A stretch of DNA of 64,000 bases from Branchiostoma floridae. Lineage: Eukaryota > Chordata > Leptocardii > Amphioxiformes > Branchiostomatidae. A program made the translations under genes and the position numbers. The notes under the pieces are model-generated. The model did no database searches and was not told the DNA's origin. It saw only the letters and a program-made list of their open reading frames with translations. Below, in pieces: positions 1-12,000 of this stretch (position 1 is its first letter; each line of letters begins with the position of its first letter). Location of the stretch: NCBI RefSeq assembly GCF_000003815.2, contig NC_049983.1:11555491-11619490 (forward strand). Reading direction: 5' to 3'.

Positions 1-268
1 CCTGGAATCCATCCTATTCTAGATTCAGTTTTCTCTGCTGATAGCAGCCAAACAAATCATGACTTTCCCAACATTGCATGTAGAAATTTCAGAAATGTTA
101 TGTTATCAAGAGGACATCATTACATGCTACACTGACAGTAACTGCACTTTTGTTTTCATATACATTATCCTGTACAAGGTATGTCGAACAATTAAAGATT
201 GGATAGAAATGTTTTCTTTCTATTCTATCCTTTGTGTTGTCTTTTAATGTCACCATCCTCTTTTACAG

Positions 269-326
269 GCAAGTGAACCTGGGACCATCGGGTGTCAACC
301 TGCTTTGGATCTTTGAGTCAACATGA
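269..326 (+). CDS. Probable last coding exon of an unidentified gene
   Basis: A pyrimidine-rich tract ending in TTTTACAG (261-268) is followed by a short open frame that reads QVNLGPSGVNLLWIFEST and stops at TGA 324-326, assuming the exon enters in phase 2. The peptide looks like a protein C-terminus but I do not recognise the family. Upstream (1-268) would be intron; the rest of the gene lies left of the window. AATAAA motifs at about 1557 and 1571 could end its 3' UTR. It would converge on the minus-strand NUAK gene. Low confidence, because a single short exon can be chance. Confidence 0.3.
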
Positions 327-1129
327 CCACAGATTGACAGACCCTGTAAGATTGGCAATGGAGAATCCCTCTGCTGGTTGTTTAGCCCGTAGACCTAAGG
401 ATAGGCAGCTACACTTGGACATTGAGAATTACATGTAGAAACATTAAGCAGTGAAGAAAATGGTATTTACATATATTTCAAGGAATTCATCTATAAGATT
501 CATCTGATAAGTTGCCATCATGTGCAGATCCATTTTGCAAAAGGTATTCTCTATTTTTGTGATAGCCATAAACAGACAGAAATGTAACTGTACACGTGTT
601 CAAGATACCTTTAGTACATCCAACTGCAGTGAAGACCTCTACAACTGTGGGTCGTCTATGTTATATTTTACGGTGTATATAGTACATGTAATTGGAGAGG
701 ACTGTGCAACTTGTGCTGCTTGTTACATGTACATGTACGACAGATATGTGCTTACTTAGTAGACATGTACATTTTTGTATGATAATGTTTGGTGTAGGGG
801 CTCAGTTGCATGGTACATTATTCTCTTGGGGATTTGTACACTTTTTATAATTCAAAAGCGTTAAAGACATGCGCAGGAAAGGGTTTAGAAATTTCTGTAT
901 GAAATTATTATTTAACAGGAATGTACAGTTTCCATTGAATGTACATTGTATTTATGCATACCAGGCTGATTTTTCGTTTGTTTATTTCGATCTCCAATAG
1001 ACTGATTTTGGTTATGGTTATGTAGCAGTTAAGTGTGTTATGTAGCAGTTAACTGTTGAAAATTATGCTATTTTATGTGCACTAACATAACCATCAGGCC
1101 ATTCTGTGTAGATTATTTTGTGTGCTATA

Positions 1130-1442
1130 TAGGGGTGGGTACCGGTACAGAAAATTCAGGTCCAGGTCCGGTTTAAGTCCAAAATCCTGCAACGCTAACT
1201 GCACCTGTATGATTGGCTGTAAAACTTGGTAGAAATTACTATAAACTCTACTCTACTTCACTCTTGTTATTTTCTTCTACCTGCAAGCGCCAAAACGTGT
1301 GAATGCCTGATAAAATAATCTGTTAATTTTCTAATCGGTCCAACATCCGGTCCACCTAATTTTTTCAGGTCCGTTTTTTCTGGACCGGTCCAATAAGAAA
1401 AAACGGTTTTGTACCGGTACACTGTACCGATACCCAGCCCTA
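1130..1442. mobile_element. hAT-like MITE with terminal inverted repeats
   Basis: The left end TAGGGGTGGGTACCGGTAC (from 1130) is mirrored by the right end GTACCGATACCCAGCCCTA (to 1442). Between them are further matching segments containing AGGTCC and GGACC. Flanking 8-mers GTGCTATA (1122-1129) and GTGCCATT (1443-1450) agree at 6 of 8 positions, as expected for an aged 8-bp hAT target-site duplication. There is no transposase frame, so it would be non-autonomous. Family assignment is inference from the ends and the duplication length. Confidence 0.55.
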
Positions 1443-1659
1443 GTGCCATTACAACTGTGAACCAGACTGATGTACATGTATATGCCTAATAGTAACACTG
1501 TCTTTGCTACAATCCCATGAACCTGAGTATGATAATGTGCCTTGATACTTGTCACAATAAAACTACCAATAAAATGGCATGTTCCAGACTAACATTATTT
1601 TTTACTCCATAATAGTTCTGAAAAACAATGCAAATCATCATTATTATTGAATGCAGCAA

Positions 1660-2090
1660 CACACCATAAGATTGGTTACAAAATGACATTTGGCTGAAGT
1701 TGATATTACTGCAGCATTCATCTGCAACAGTGCTGCAGTATTGAAGCCGACAGAAAGAGGATGCTTTTGATCCACTACAAGAAATGACTCCATCCAACAT
1801 TTGTCTATGTACCGATTTTGATTTAGATCTTTCTCAACTTGGTAAAAACTAAGATTTATCACCAATAATGAAAATGATTGTAAGAAAACTGCCAGACAAT
1901 TCAAACTTAATTTTGTACTTTGTAGAGCTTTCAAACAATAATCCGAACTATTAAAAATGGCAACGCACCTCATTATGGATGCGTGCAAAGTGACATCAAG
2001 CATCAAGTTACTGTAGCATTACTTTGAACAGCGCTGCAGTACTGCAATTGATAGAAAGGGGTCGCTTTTGATCCACGACAAGAAAACAGC
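1660..2090. repeat. Diverged direct duplication, about 300-bp period
   Basis: The segment around 1707-1786 recurs around 2008-2087. Shared blocks include TTACTG(C/T)AGCATT, GCTGCAGTA, (A/G)AAAG(A/G)G and CTTTTGATCCAC(T/G)ACAAGAAA. The copies differ by scattered substitutions. No coding meaning is visible; this may be two parts of an old transposon or a local tandem duplication. Confidence 0.45.
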
Positions 2091-3930
2091 TAACGCCTGT
2101 TTGATTGAATGCTATTGTACCCATTGAACATTTGGCAATGTGCAGATGTTGAAGACCTTTCTGAGGAATGCATTCCATTCTTTAACTTAGGTAAGGTATA
2201 AGTTCACCTTCTCTTGTTACTGGATCAATTCCTGCACACACCTGTCCAGGTAAGATGACAACCTCACCTGAATAGACTCACCTGTTGGTGTAACAGGTAG
2301 GACTATTCATGGTCAACAAACCTATCTGTATCAGTAGCTAATGGTGTGAATGCCATTTGGGAGGCAGGTGGACAACATCTGCAAAGTACGAATTAATCAT
2401 GTGGACAAATTTTCATTGGAAGTATATCTTTCTTAAGAGTTTCTTCCAAGTTTGGGTTCCTGCCAGACATGCATGGGTCATTATGTATCTCAACTGTATA
2501 TTTCTGATAATTCCTTAGAAACAAAGTTTTTGCCTCATCAAGGTCTCATCAAGACACACCCACCTACCAAATATCAATACAAATCCATTCAGGCGTACTC
2601 CAGTTATGTTGGCCTTCTACACACATACCCACAAACGCTACCCAAAATATAACCTTCTTGGCAAAGGCAATTAATCATCCATAATGCCATGGGAAATGTA
2701 AGCCCAGTGACATGGAAAGGGTCTGGTTTAACTTGTGTAGAACAGGTGCTCCTTCTGTTTATTGCCATAGGAATGGTTTCAAAGTCAAGCCAAACAAGTG
2801 ATGCATTCCACTGCAGTATGTATTTCACTGGTTATGCAGCCGCTGCCAACGGTTCTCACGGACATGGAAATATGGTTTACAAAGCTAACGTACAGAGAAA
2901 TGAACTTAAGATAAGAACGTACCACTTTCTGTTCTTATTCTCATCAGAATGAGATCCATTGTTTGGCACAATGCCTTTGAGTCCAGAAAGATAACGTTAA
3001 ATTCAGAAACCAGATTTGAATATGACCACTGTAGATACATGTACTACAGGATAATTTTTGGTAACATATACATGTATAAGGTATGGTGCAACTATTACAA
3101 CTTCTGTTGCTATTCAATTCAGAGTGTTCTTTGTGTTGAAAGAGATACAGGGCAATTACACGTCATAACACATTCACGACATGCACTTTAATTCCATGCC
3201 AATAAAAAAATCATTTTAGTAGAGGACACTTTTTTTTCACAGCTAACTTAAGAACCTTTCTTACTTATCTACTTTTTTTAGCCAAATATTGTTTCTGTCC
3301 CATGTCATTATTTGTTGCCTGGCAGAGACATGACCTTCTATTAAGAGCCAAATGACCTTCAGAAGACAATGACCTCATCAGTCAAGGTCAGGGTGATTGG
3401 ATTTAGATTCAAGGTTACAGCAGGAAATCACTGCCACAATCTAATCTTTTTGTTGCTGTAAACCAGATTTAGACTCACAAACCTTGGATTTTAGTAACAG
3501 AAGTTGATTACTGTCAGCTGTAATGTTGTCCATACTCAAGTAAAATGTTATAATGATGCTCAAGCTAGATGGGCATAGAGTTCCAAGTGACTGGGGGACA
3601 TGCATGACTTCACCTTGGGGCAGTCTGCCATTGCAAATTTGGCATTGAACGTTCTGGTCTCCACATAGATCAAACTTCTTAGACAAATGATAAGGCTGGA
3701 GCCTTCTTGGCTGACCTTAGAGATAAAATATCTCCATGCCAACACTTTTGGGACTCAAATTGTCTTCCTTCACATTTTCAAAAGGCCTTGTTCATCATGT
3801 ATAATCAACACTCATAAGCAATGTGACAGAATCTTGACCTGCAGGGACTAAAATAATGCTACAGTCATCAAACAGAGAAAACTGACAAAGAAGATAAACC
3901 AAGACTTGAGTGTTCAACAGAACCATTCTG

Positions 3931-3936
3931 TTTATT
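3931..3936 (-). terminator. Candidate polyadenylation signal of NUAK
   Basis: TTTATT on the + strand reads AATAAA on the minus strand. It would give NUAK a 3' UTR of about 2.1 kb. Other cleavage sites are possible; only the hexamer is seen. Confidence 0.25.
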
Positions 3937-6080
3937 TGTGAATAGCCAGAAGCCTTTGCCTGGGAATGTTAGGTGTATAATTTCTGCAACACAAGTATAT
4001 CTTACACATTCTTAGCAGAACAAATAAACAAGCACAAATTGCAGGTCACAGTTTCACCTCTTCTGAAGAGGAAACATGCCCTTTAAATCTTAACAATCAT
4101 TAACATCTCCAATATAAATAATAAGCACAATGTAAACCATGGTTCATTTGAAAACATAAATACGAATTTTCGTAGTTTCACAGTCGTCACAGCTCTACAA
4201 CTGAAAAGTCAAGCAGATTGCAGGGTACCGTAGTTTCATTGTCGATAAACAAGGACTGTCTCCAGGACCCGTCCCCCTTTCCTGGGACGGAAATTTACTT
4301 GTCATGAGAGGCAAAAAATTCCACCATTCTGTCCAAAATGTGAACTTCAGGACATGAAATGGATGACGATTTGTTTTTGCAAGCACAAAATGACAGAGTT
4401 AACAACAAAAATTAACAACATGGGGTAGGGACCGATAAAAATGTAGAGATGGAGACAGTCATGTGATGAACAATGTCTAAAAACTGGAGATAGCTTTGTG
4501 ATGTCACCACACAAAACCCGGTATGGTATGTTACATGTATGACTCCAACAATGTTGGTGAGTTGCCCGACCAAAATCAGAACAAGAGTCAGCTGCAGCTC
4601 CCTGCCAGAAACAGATCTCCACTGGTGTTCCATCTGGAAGCTGACCTCTGACCTGGATGACTGACAGATGACTCTTACACAGGAAATAGCCAGTCAGGAA
4701 TGTTTGGGCACATGCTGACAGTCAAACATACTGACAGACTGGTATGTTTTGGTGGCTAATAGCAAGTGAACTGTTCACACCTTCACCTCACATCCCTGCA
4801 ATGTGGTGAAATCAACAATATAAAGCATCATAAAGACTACCTTTTATAAATCTGTGACTGTGTTGTAAAGATGGCAAAAGTAGACATTAGAACTTTTTGG
4901 AGTACCACTGCACTGAAGGATGCCTTTTCAGTTTCCACTTTTTTTACAGGAAAAAAGATCAATTTAGCACTTGTTCTGCCTGACTTGATTTCCTACAAGA
5001 CAAACACAATGCAACTGTCATGTTCACTCTCTTGGTTTATAACCAGAAAGTCAACATATAAACCTGGAATGAAATCTTAAATAAATGTTTCATAACTTTA
5101 GGATCTTCATAATACAGAATTCTCTGTACGAATAAACAGCTGAAACTGTAGACATCTTTTCAACATAAGTATTGACAAAAAAACATTGAAAAGAACATCA
5201 TTTGCAACTGAATTTGGGGCATCTAATGCTCCGTTTCTCACAATTAGGAAGATTTTGACAACTTAGCACTGTGGCATGACACACTGCCCACATTTGCACA
5301 CAAATAAGTTTATGGAAGGCAACAAATTACATTAGACAAAAGCTAATCAAATTAGTATTAACCACGATGATAGACGTGATTCATTATCTAGTCCAGGAAG
5401 AAAGTAGGAGGCCATCCCCTACTTAGATACCCTTACTCCAGTAGAATTTCTCATACTAGCGATCACTGAAAGCTTTGAAATTGTAGGTCACTCTTTGAGG
5501 TATCTGCATGTTTGTGTTCCAACTGGTTCCATTACATATCTAAGCAATTTTACCAAAGCTGACCGAGTTGAGAGGTACACATGTAACTGTTAGGGACTAA
5601 GTCGTCATTTCTTAAAAATAATCTTATTATGTCCATATATCATGACATCCTCCCCTTCTTTCTGAAAGCATATTTTGTACAGGTACATGTAGGTCTGATA
5701 AAGCTAACTATTTATGTGTGACAGGTCAGAATTCTAAACTGTTAGATTTCTGGTACTTCTTGGAAGCAAGATGTTTAACTACATGTCAGTATGGACATTA
5801 ATGTCATGGGTATGTATGTCATGTACAAAACCTATCTTAGTTCAAGTATGGCAAGGTCATTCAACAAAGCAACCTGCACAAATGGTAGAGAATCAATGTC
5901 ATAAATGTCATGTTTAGTGAAGTAACTTCTTGTTTCAATCACAATAAGCTGGTCAGCCACAATCTTAAGGGCTGTCACCGCTTAGGTTGCACATTTTTAA
6001 GACACTTTAACCGATTTTAGACAACCAAATTCTGTCCACCATTTTCCACAAATCTCTATGTCTTGTCGAGTAGGCGAGAA

Positions 6081-9000
6081 TCATTTTGGTTTGTCACCTA
6101 TCGTCTTACATATGTCCAATGCTTGCTGGTAGAGTTCCTCGAGCTCGTGGCCAAAGCGACTGTTGTTTTTCCTCAGAGGGGAGTCCTGTCTGGGGCTGTG
6201 GAATTCAAACTCGTCCTGACACAGCCTCCACGTGTTATCCTCCCCATCATCATCCATGTCCAGGGTTTCTGAGGACGGCGGACCTGAACCTGGACTGAGA
6301 ATGTCGAACGACTCATCTGACAACAAACTCTCTTCACTGTACGTACTGGAGGGCCTGTTATCCTTATCTGTCCCGCTCTTGTCCGATAAACAACCTTCCG
6401 CGCTCGCAGGCCTGTTTGCAACGTCTGTAACCTTACTACACTCCCCGGTGTTGGGGGCACTGGAGTACTTTCCGTTCTTTTTCAGAATTCCCTTCGGTTT
6501 CGCACCGTTTTTGTTCTGGGCTAGAGTTGGCTTCTTGCCCTTCTGGAGCCCGTCTGCTGACTCGCTCCTCTCAGGTGAGGAGTAGTATCCCGACTCACGG
6601 TTCTTCCTCAGCGCCTTGCGAGCTGGGGTGGCCAGACTCCGAGGTTTACTCCCCGGGGTAGACTTCACAGACAAGGTGGGAGAGTCGGTTCCTGGGTTCT
6701 TCAGGATCCCCTTCTTTGGCTGGGGCGGCAACACAGTCCTGACGGGCCGGGGGATCCGAGACTTCATGTTCTTGACGTTGACATGAAGGTCATTGCACTT
6801 TTGGATGGTGGTTTTCTCGGGAGCCGCGTGGTTGTTTCTCCACGGCTGCTCGGACAGCTTGAGGCTGACGTTGAAGTCCTGCCTGGCCTCCTCGATCCAG
6901 TTGGAGTTAGGGAGGGACTGGCTGATGGGGGAACTCATCTTCATGGGCTTCTCCTCCTCATACTCTGCACACACCCACCAGTGGTGCCTGATGTCATCAA
7001 TGGTGGCTCTCCGCTTCGGGTTCACCGTTAAACACCAGCGGATCAGCCCTGCAGCATCTGTGGGGGTCAAAGAGATTGAGGTTAAATAAATGACCAACAA
7101 GGCAAGCCAGGATAACTGGGATAACCTACAGAACCATATTTATCTTCTTATACACAGATTATTTCGTCATCAGGCTCTACAGTTGCAGGGTCAATTTACT
7201 GACATATTTCACCAATAAAATGAACATGGTCATAGTATTAGTAGTTTGATGAGTTACAGGCAAGTGGTGGAGCTAATAAAAATGTCATACTGAAAATCGT
7301 AATCCAAAAGGTTTTGCGGAAATAACTAATCGGCAACAGACATTATCCAGTTTAATCTTATTCTAGTAAAACTTCCAAACACAAACACAAAGCCTGTACA
7401 TGTACCTGAGGGTTGGGATGGCTCAAAGTACTGTGCTCTGGAGATCTGCTGGGTCAGGGAGCCGAAGTCACTACCATCAAACGGCATGGTCCCATACACC
7501 AGGGCATACAGCACTACACCCAGACTCCAGCAGTCCACCTAAGGATGGTAAACAATACACTTTAGATATCAAGATTAATCTGACAAAAAAATCTATGTCG
7601 ACTCATTAGATTAAGTTGAAATCTTCATAACATTCTACTGCAAAGATGACTAAAATTCAATAACAGTGACTCACTGGATACTAAACTTCCCTCTTGTGAA
7701 ATGTTAAATGCATGACAGTTTTATAAATATTCACGTGAATCAAAACATAACTTGGAATTATATGCAGCTGCCATTTCAAATCAGAACTTTGTCTTAAAAA
7801 TCTGCAGCTGTAACTAAGCAGATAACATAGATATTTTACCTATCTCTGCTATGCCGTTTACTAATTTCTGGCGACTGTATCAGGACCTATTATCAGGTTT
7901 GATATTTCAGAGGGGTGGCAGATGTTGTGACCCGAGTCATGTCCATATAAATAGCCCTGCCCTCTTATGCTAAGTACCCTCTATGCATATGGGGAAGGGT
8001 GGGGCAGCTCATCCTGCTGACCAGGAAGCTGCAAGCTGTCACACAAAGCCTTACATCTGACCACTTCACTACAACTGTTGCAATGGAAACTACAGTAATG
8101 TCCTGGCAACGGCTACTAACACTTTCCAGTTGTCAAAACTACAGCCAAGGATGAAGAGTTAGAGGAACCCCCTCCTGTCTCTGTGTCTTTCTTCACTGCC
8201 AATGCTGTAAGCATGTTCTTACTGCTTGTTGGTAGCCATGAACACTTTGTACACTGCCAAGCGGGTGTTTGTGCTACATGTAATCCTAGTCCAGCCGCAC
8301 ATTCCCTCAGCTTGTATGCAGGGCAACCTGACCCAAACACCACATTCCTACTGGGACTCCTGGGTCAAGCACATGGGACAAGTTACAGTGTCCTACTGTA
8401 CAGACATGGGCCATGCAGGCAGGAAATTTCAGGTCAAGACTCAATGATGAAAGACCGGTGTTCAGAATTAACATTGACTCCCCCTGGACATATGAGGGTG
8501 AAGGACTCAATGGGAAGGATGAAATATGATGTGGTTATTATGAGACACCAACTGCAGCTGAAAATTCCGTCTATTATCATAAAAAAGAAAGAGAGGAAAG
8601 CTGAGAGGGGAGAAGTGGCCTGTTCTATGCTGAAAGGAATGCAAAAGATTTGGATCAAATATTTATGGTGAGTAATAAGGTTCTGAATAAGCTGGAGTCC
8701 CCTTAACACGATGCTCTGACAAAACTAAGGACCTCAGCATTTAAAGTTTATGACTGGCAAGTGTTAACTCTAAATCTCACAAACAGGTTCCCCAGGGAGT
8801 AAACTCACAGTGGAGCACTTCAGATGGCTCCATTAGTGCTAATGACTGGGATAAGAATCATCCCAGTAGGATTATGATTTGTGCATAACAAATTAGAACA
8901 TCACTAGTCACTCTGAAACTTTTATCCCTGCTACTAGGGTGCTCAAGCCATTAACTCATAAATGTCTGATCTGGTTAACAGGGAAACCCATCACTTTTGG

Positions 9001-12000
9001 AAAGGTGGGCACAAAATGTACTGAAGATAGAGAGCTGTGCATTAGATAAAGATCTCAGAAACTACACTTTTTAGTTAGTTTTGTTGCTGGATCTACCTAA
9101 GCCTGAGTACCATCCTCCGTAGAAACCACTGACTCGATGTAAGCGTGGTTACCAAAAGCAAAGACTAAGCCAGCATTTACAGGAGGATGGTATCCAGGCT
9201 AGGATTTGGTCTGTATACAAAATCATTAAAAACATAGCCCACTCGTTTCATGTTGTGCAAATAATGTTTTTTATCCACAGTAAGAAAAGAGTCTCACCTC
9301 AGGACCATGGTATGGCTTGCCGTTGACGATTTCGGGGGAAGCGTAGAGCGGACTGCCACAGAATGTCTTCAGTAACTTGTCATGGCTGTACATGTTGGAC
9401 AGGCCGAAGTCTGCAATCTGCAAAACCAAAGTGCGGAGGGTTAGGAATGGCAACAACTGTGGCTCAAAGCATATGGCAGTAGGCAGCAACATACAAAAAT
9501 ACTTTTCGTTCCATTTTGCTGATTTCATCAATTTGAGAGGATACTGTAACTAACCTAGAAGTCGTAGTAAAGTGTTAAACTTTATACCTTTGTTCTGAGA
9601 GTCAGACAAGGATCAATGGATTGTCATGTCGAAAAATTGGTTTGACAGTGTCAGTCTTGATTGCCCATGTGGTGTTCTAAAAGAAACCTTCAAGGCCATA
9701 TGTGAAGGTCGTGAACTGACCTTGACTCTGTTCTGCTGGTCAAGTAGGAGGTTCTCCAGTTTCAGGTCACGATGAACCACACCATTCTAAGAAAAAACAG
9801 CATAATATCCAGTCAGTATGTTCCTGTAGACAGTAGACACATACATTTATCATATAAGCTTAGAATTAGATAAGGTTCATTGGTCAAATTGATATGCAGA
9901 TGTTAAGGGGAGGTTTAGAGGAGACATTCCTAAAGAAATAAATGAGAAAACATTTGAAATAAAAAAAGTTACTTTTTGATCCTCTTCTTACCTTGTGACA
10001 GTAGTTGACAGCTGAGACAATTTGCCGGAAAATTCTGCGAGCTTCCGTCTCTGTCAGTCTCTGTCGTTCACTAATGTAATCATACAGCTCCCCTCCTGAT
10101 GCAAACTCCATCACTAGCACTATCTTCTCCTTGTTCTCAAACACTGCAAAATACAACATCAAACATAGATTCAAAATGTGCTAACGTACTGCAACTGTTC
10201 CCGAATCTAAATAAAGTTCATCAGAGGCATATGTGAAACTTCTCTTTCAAAATGTGCATCTTTTCTCATCTTCTAAGTTAGCTCTTCAGCAGTAAAATTT
10301 CACAACTTGGCAAGTTCAGATGAATACATAGTCACAAACCAACACATTTCAGTGATAAGAATCTGGTAAGTCCTGCCTTCAGCAAGGTTTGAAAGTAAAG
10401 CAAGGTATTCAAAATGTCACTGAGAGGTCTTTGACCTGTTGTTACATTGCTTTTTTTGTCAAAGACCAAGGACATGTTACATCATGGTTGCAAAAACAAG
10501 AGTAACAAAACATTTAACTTTGTCAACCTTATGTAACTTAACGTTTCCCCGCCATTCAATCACTTCTTACGAAACATGTGAACGTAGCAAATTGTTCACC
10601 CATTACGGGGGCATACTTCTGTTGCCAAGGTCCAGTAACTTACTCAAGATTTACAGCATTTACTTTTGAAAGCACGTTGTAGTCATGACTTCTTCAGACA
10701 ACAAGGAAACGATTGGTGCAAGTGCAAAACAAGTGCACTTCACAGAGCCTGTGTACCAACTAATTGCCCAGCTGGAGACTTCTACCCAGAAAGCCAGTGG
10801 GTAATCCCTCAAAATTAACCTGTCAGTACATTTGCACACTTTTGATGAATGTGAATGGAATAAGGCTGGAACAATGGCGAGTTGGTAAACATGTTTTTGC
10901 CAGGAACTCTTTCAGACGACCTGACTCCATTGTACCAGCCACGTGTAAAGAAAATCATGGGTCAGCAGACACTTTCTCAATCAAAATATACATATCGAAA
11001 ATTCTACCTAGATTTATTATTCATAAAAAGCATGGTTGAAAAAATACATGTACCCATCTTTGTAATTTTGGTTTCGTTAGGGCAGTTACTAGAAGATCCA
11101 TTGCCTGACAGTTATGCAAAGTTTTTACTTCAAACATCAGGCAAAAACTTTCATCCATGTTCTCACTGTGATGTTCATCTGGAACAAGGGAATTCAGTCT
11201 GTGCTGCACCAGACAAAGACAATCCGAAATTGGAAGGATATTGATTGAAATACTGCTGCCAATCTCCACTTTGTGGCTCAATGGCTTATTTGACACCTGT
11301 TGTGACTATCATAAATTTGAAGCTAACAACTTGGAAGATTAACAGCAAATTGCTGTTATACTTGAACAGGTAACTACATGTAGATTTGAAGCCCACCACA
11401 AGGTACCAGACTAGACGTCTCCTATAAGGAGCTTGACCACCAGTATAAACATGCATTAGCACCAAGTGGGCACTGTCCCCATCTGGAGTGGTGTTTCTCC
11501 TCCTGGATCAAGTTCACAAGGTTAATGGTTACAAAAACTGCTTACTGTGTCTTTCAGGGACACGCTTTGAAGTCTTATCTTCATCTTGTAGAATCCTAAC
11601 TTTGATAAACCTCTCCCAGCACCTGTGTTTATCCCACTTCCTTTTAAGTTTTATTGTTACTCCGCGAATACTTTATTTCTTTCATGACAGGAGATAGTGC
11701 CCCCATGTGTTAAGCATATGCTGACAAGGCCAAGAGTGTAAGAAGCTTACTGATAAGCCTGCACCTGCCTGGATCTCCGCCCATGCCTTCCACTTGAGAC
11801 CAGTGGTGGGGGAAAACTGCCATTGCCCTCAGGCAGTCTGGTAGGGGATCTCCACAAGAATTCTTTGAAGCACCAGCAAGAATTTGACCCCCAGGTAGGA
11901 GCTCTGCCCTACATGAAATTGGGATGTAACCTTTTTGCTCCCCTTGAACAAGATCGGGTTCCACCCAAGATAAAGAGTATAGCATGGGGAAAAGGATTTA

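Larger units (their letters stand above)
327..6080. other. Non-coding stretch between the unknown gene and NUAK
   Basis: No convincing exon was seen on either strand. The stretch probably holds the 3' UTR of the unknown + gene (to about 1590), the MITE at 1130-1442, a diverged duplication at 1660-2090, and, from 6080 downwards, the 3' UTR of the minus-strand NUAK gene. Open frames here are short, lack splice context and have no recognisable domains. Confidence 0.5.

Noticed and set aside
8183-8671. 162-codon open frame on the + strand
   Set aside because: It lies in a NUAK intron, has no recognisable domain and no splice context, and its composition looks like translated intron.
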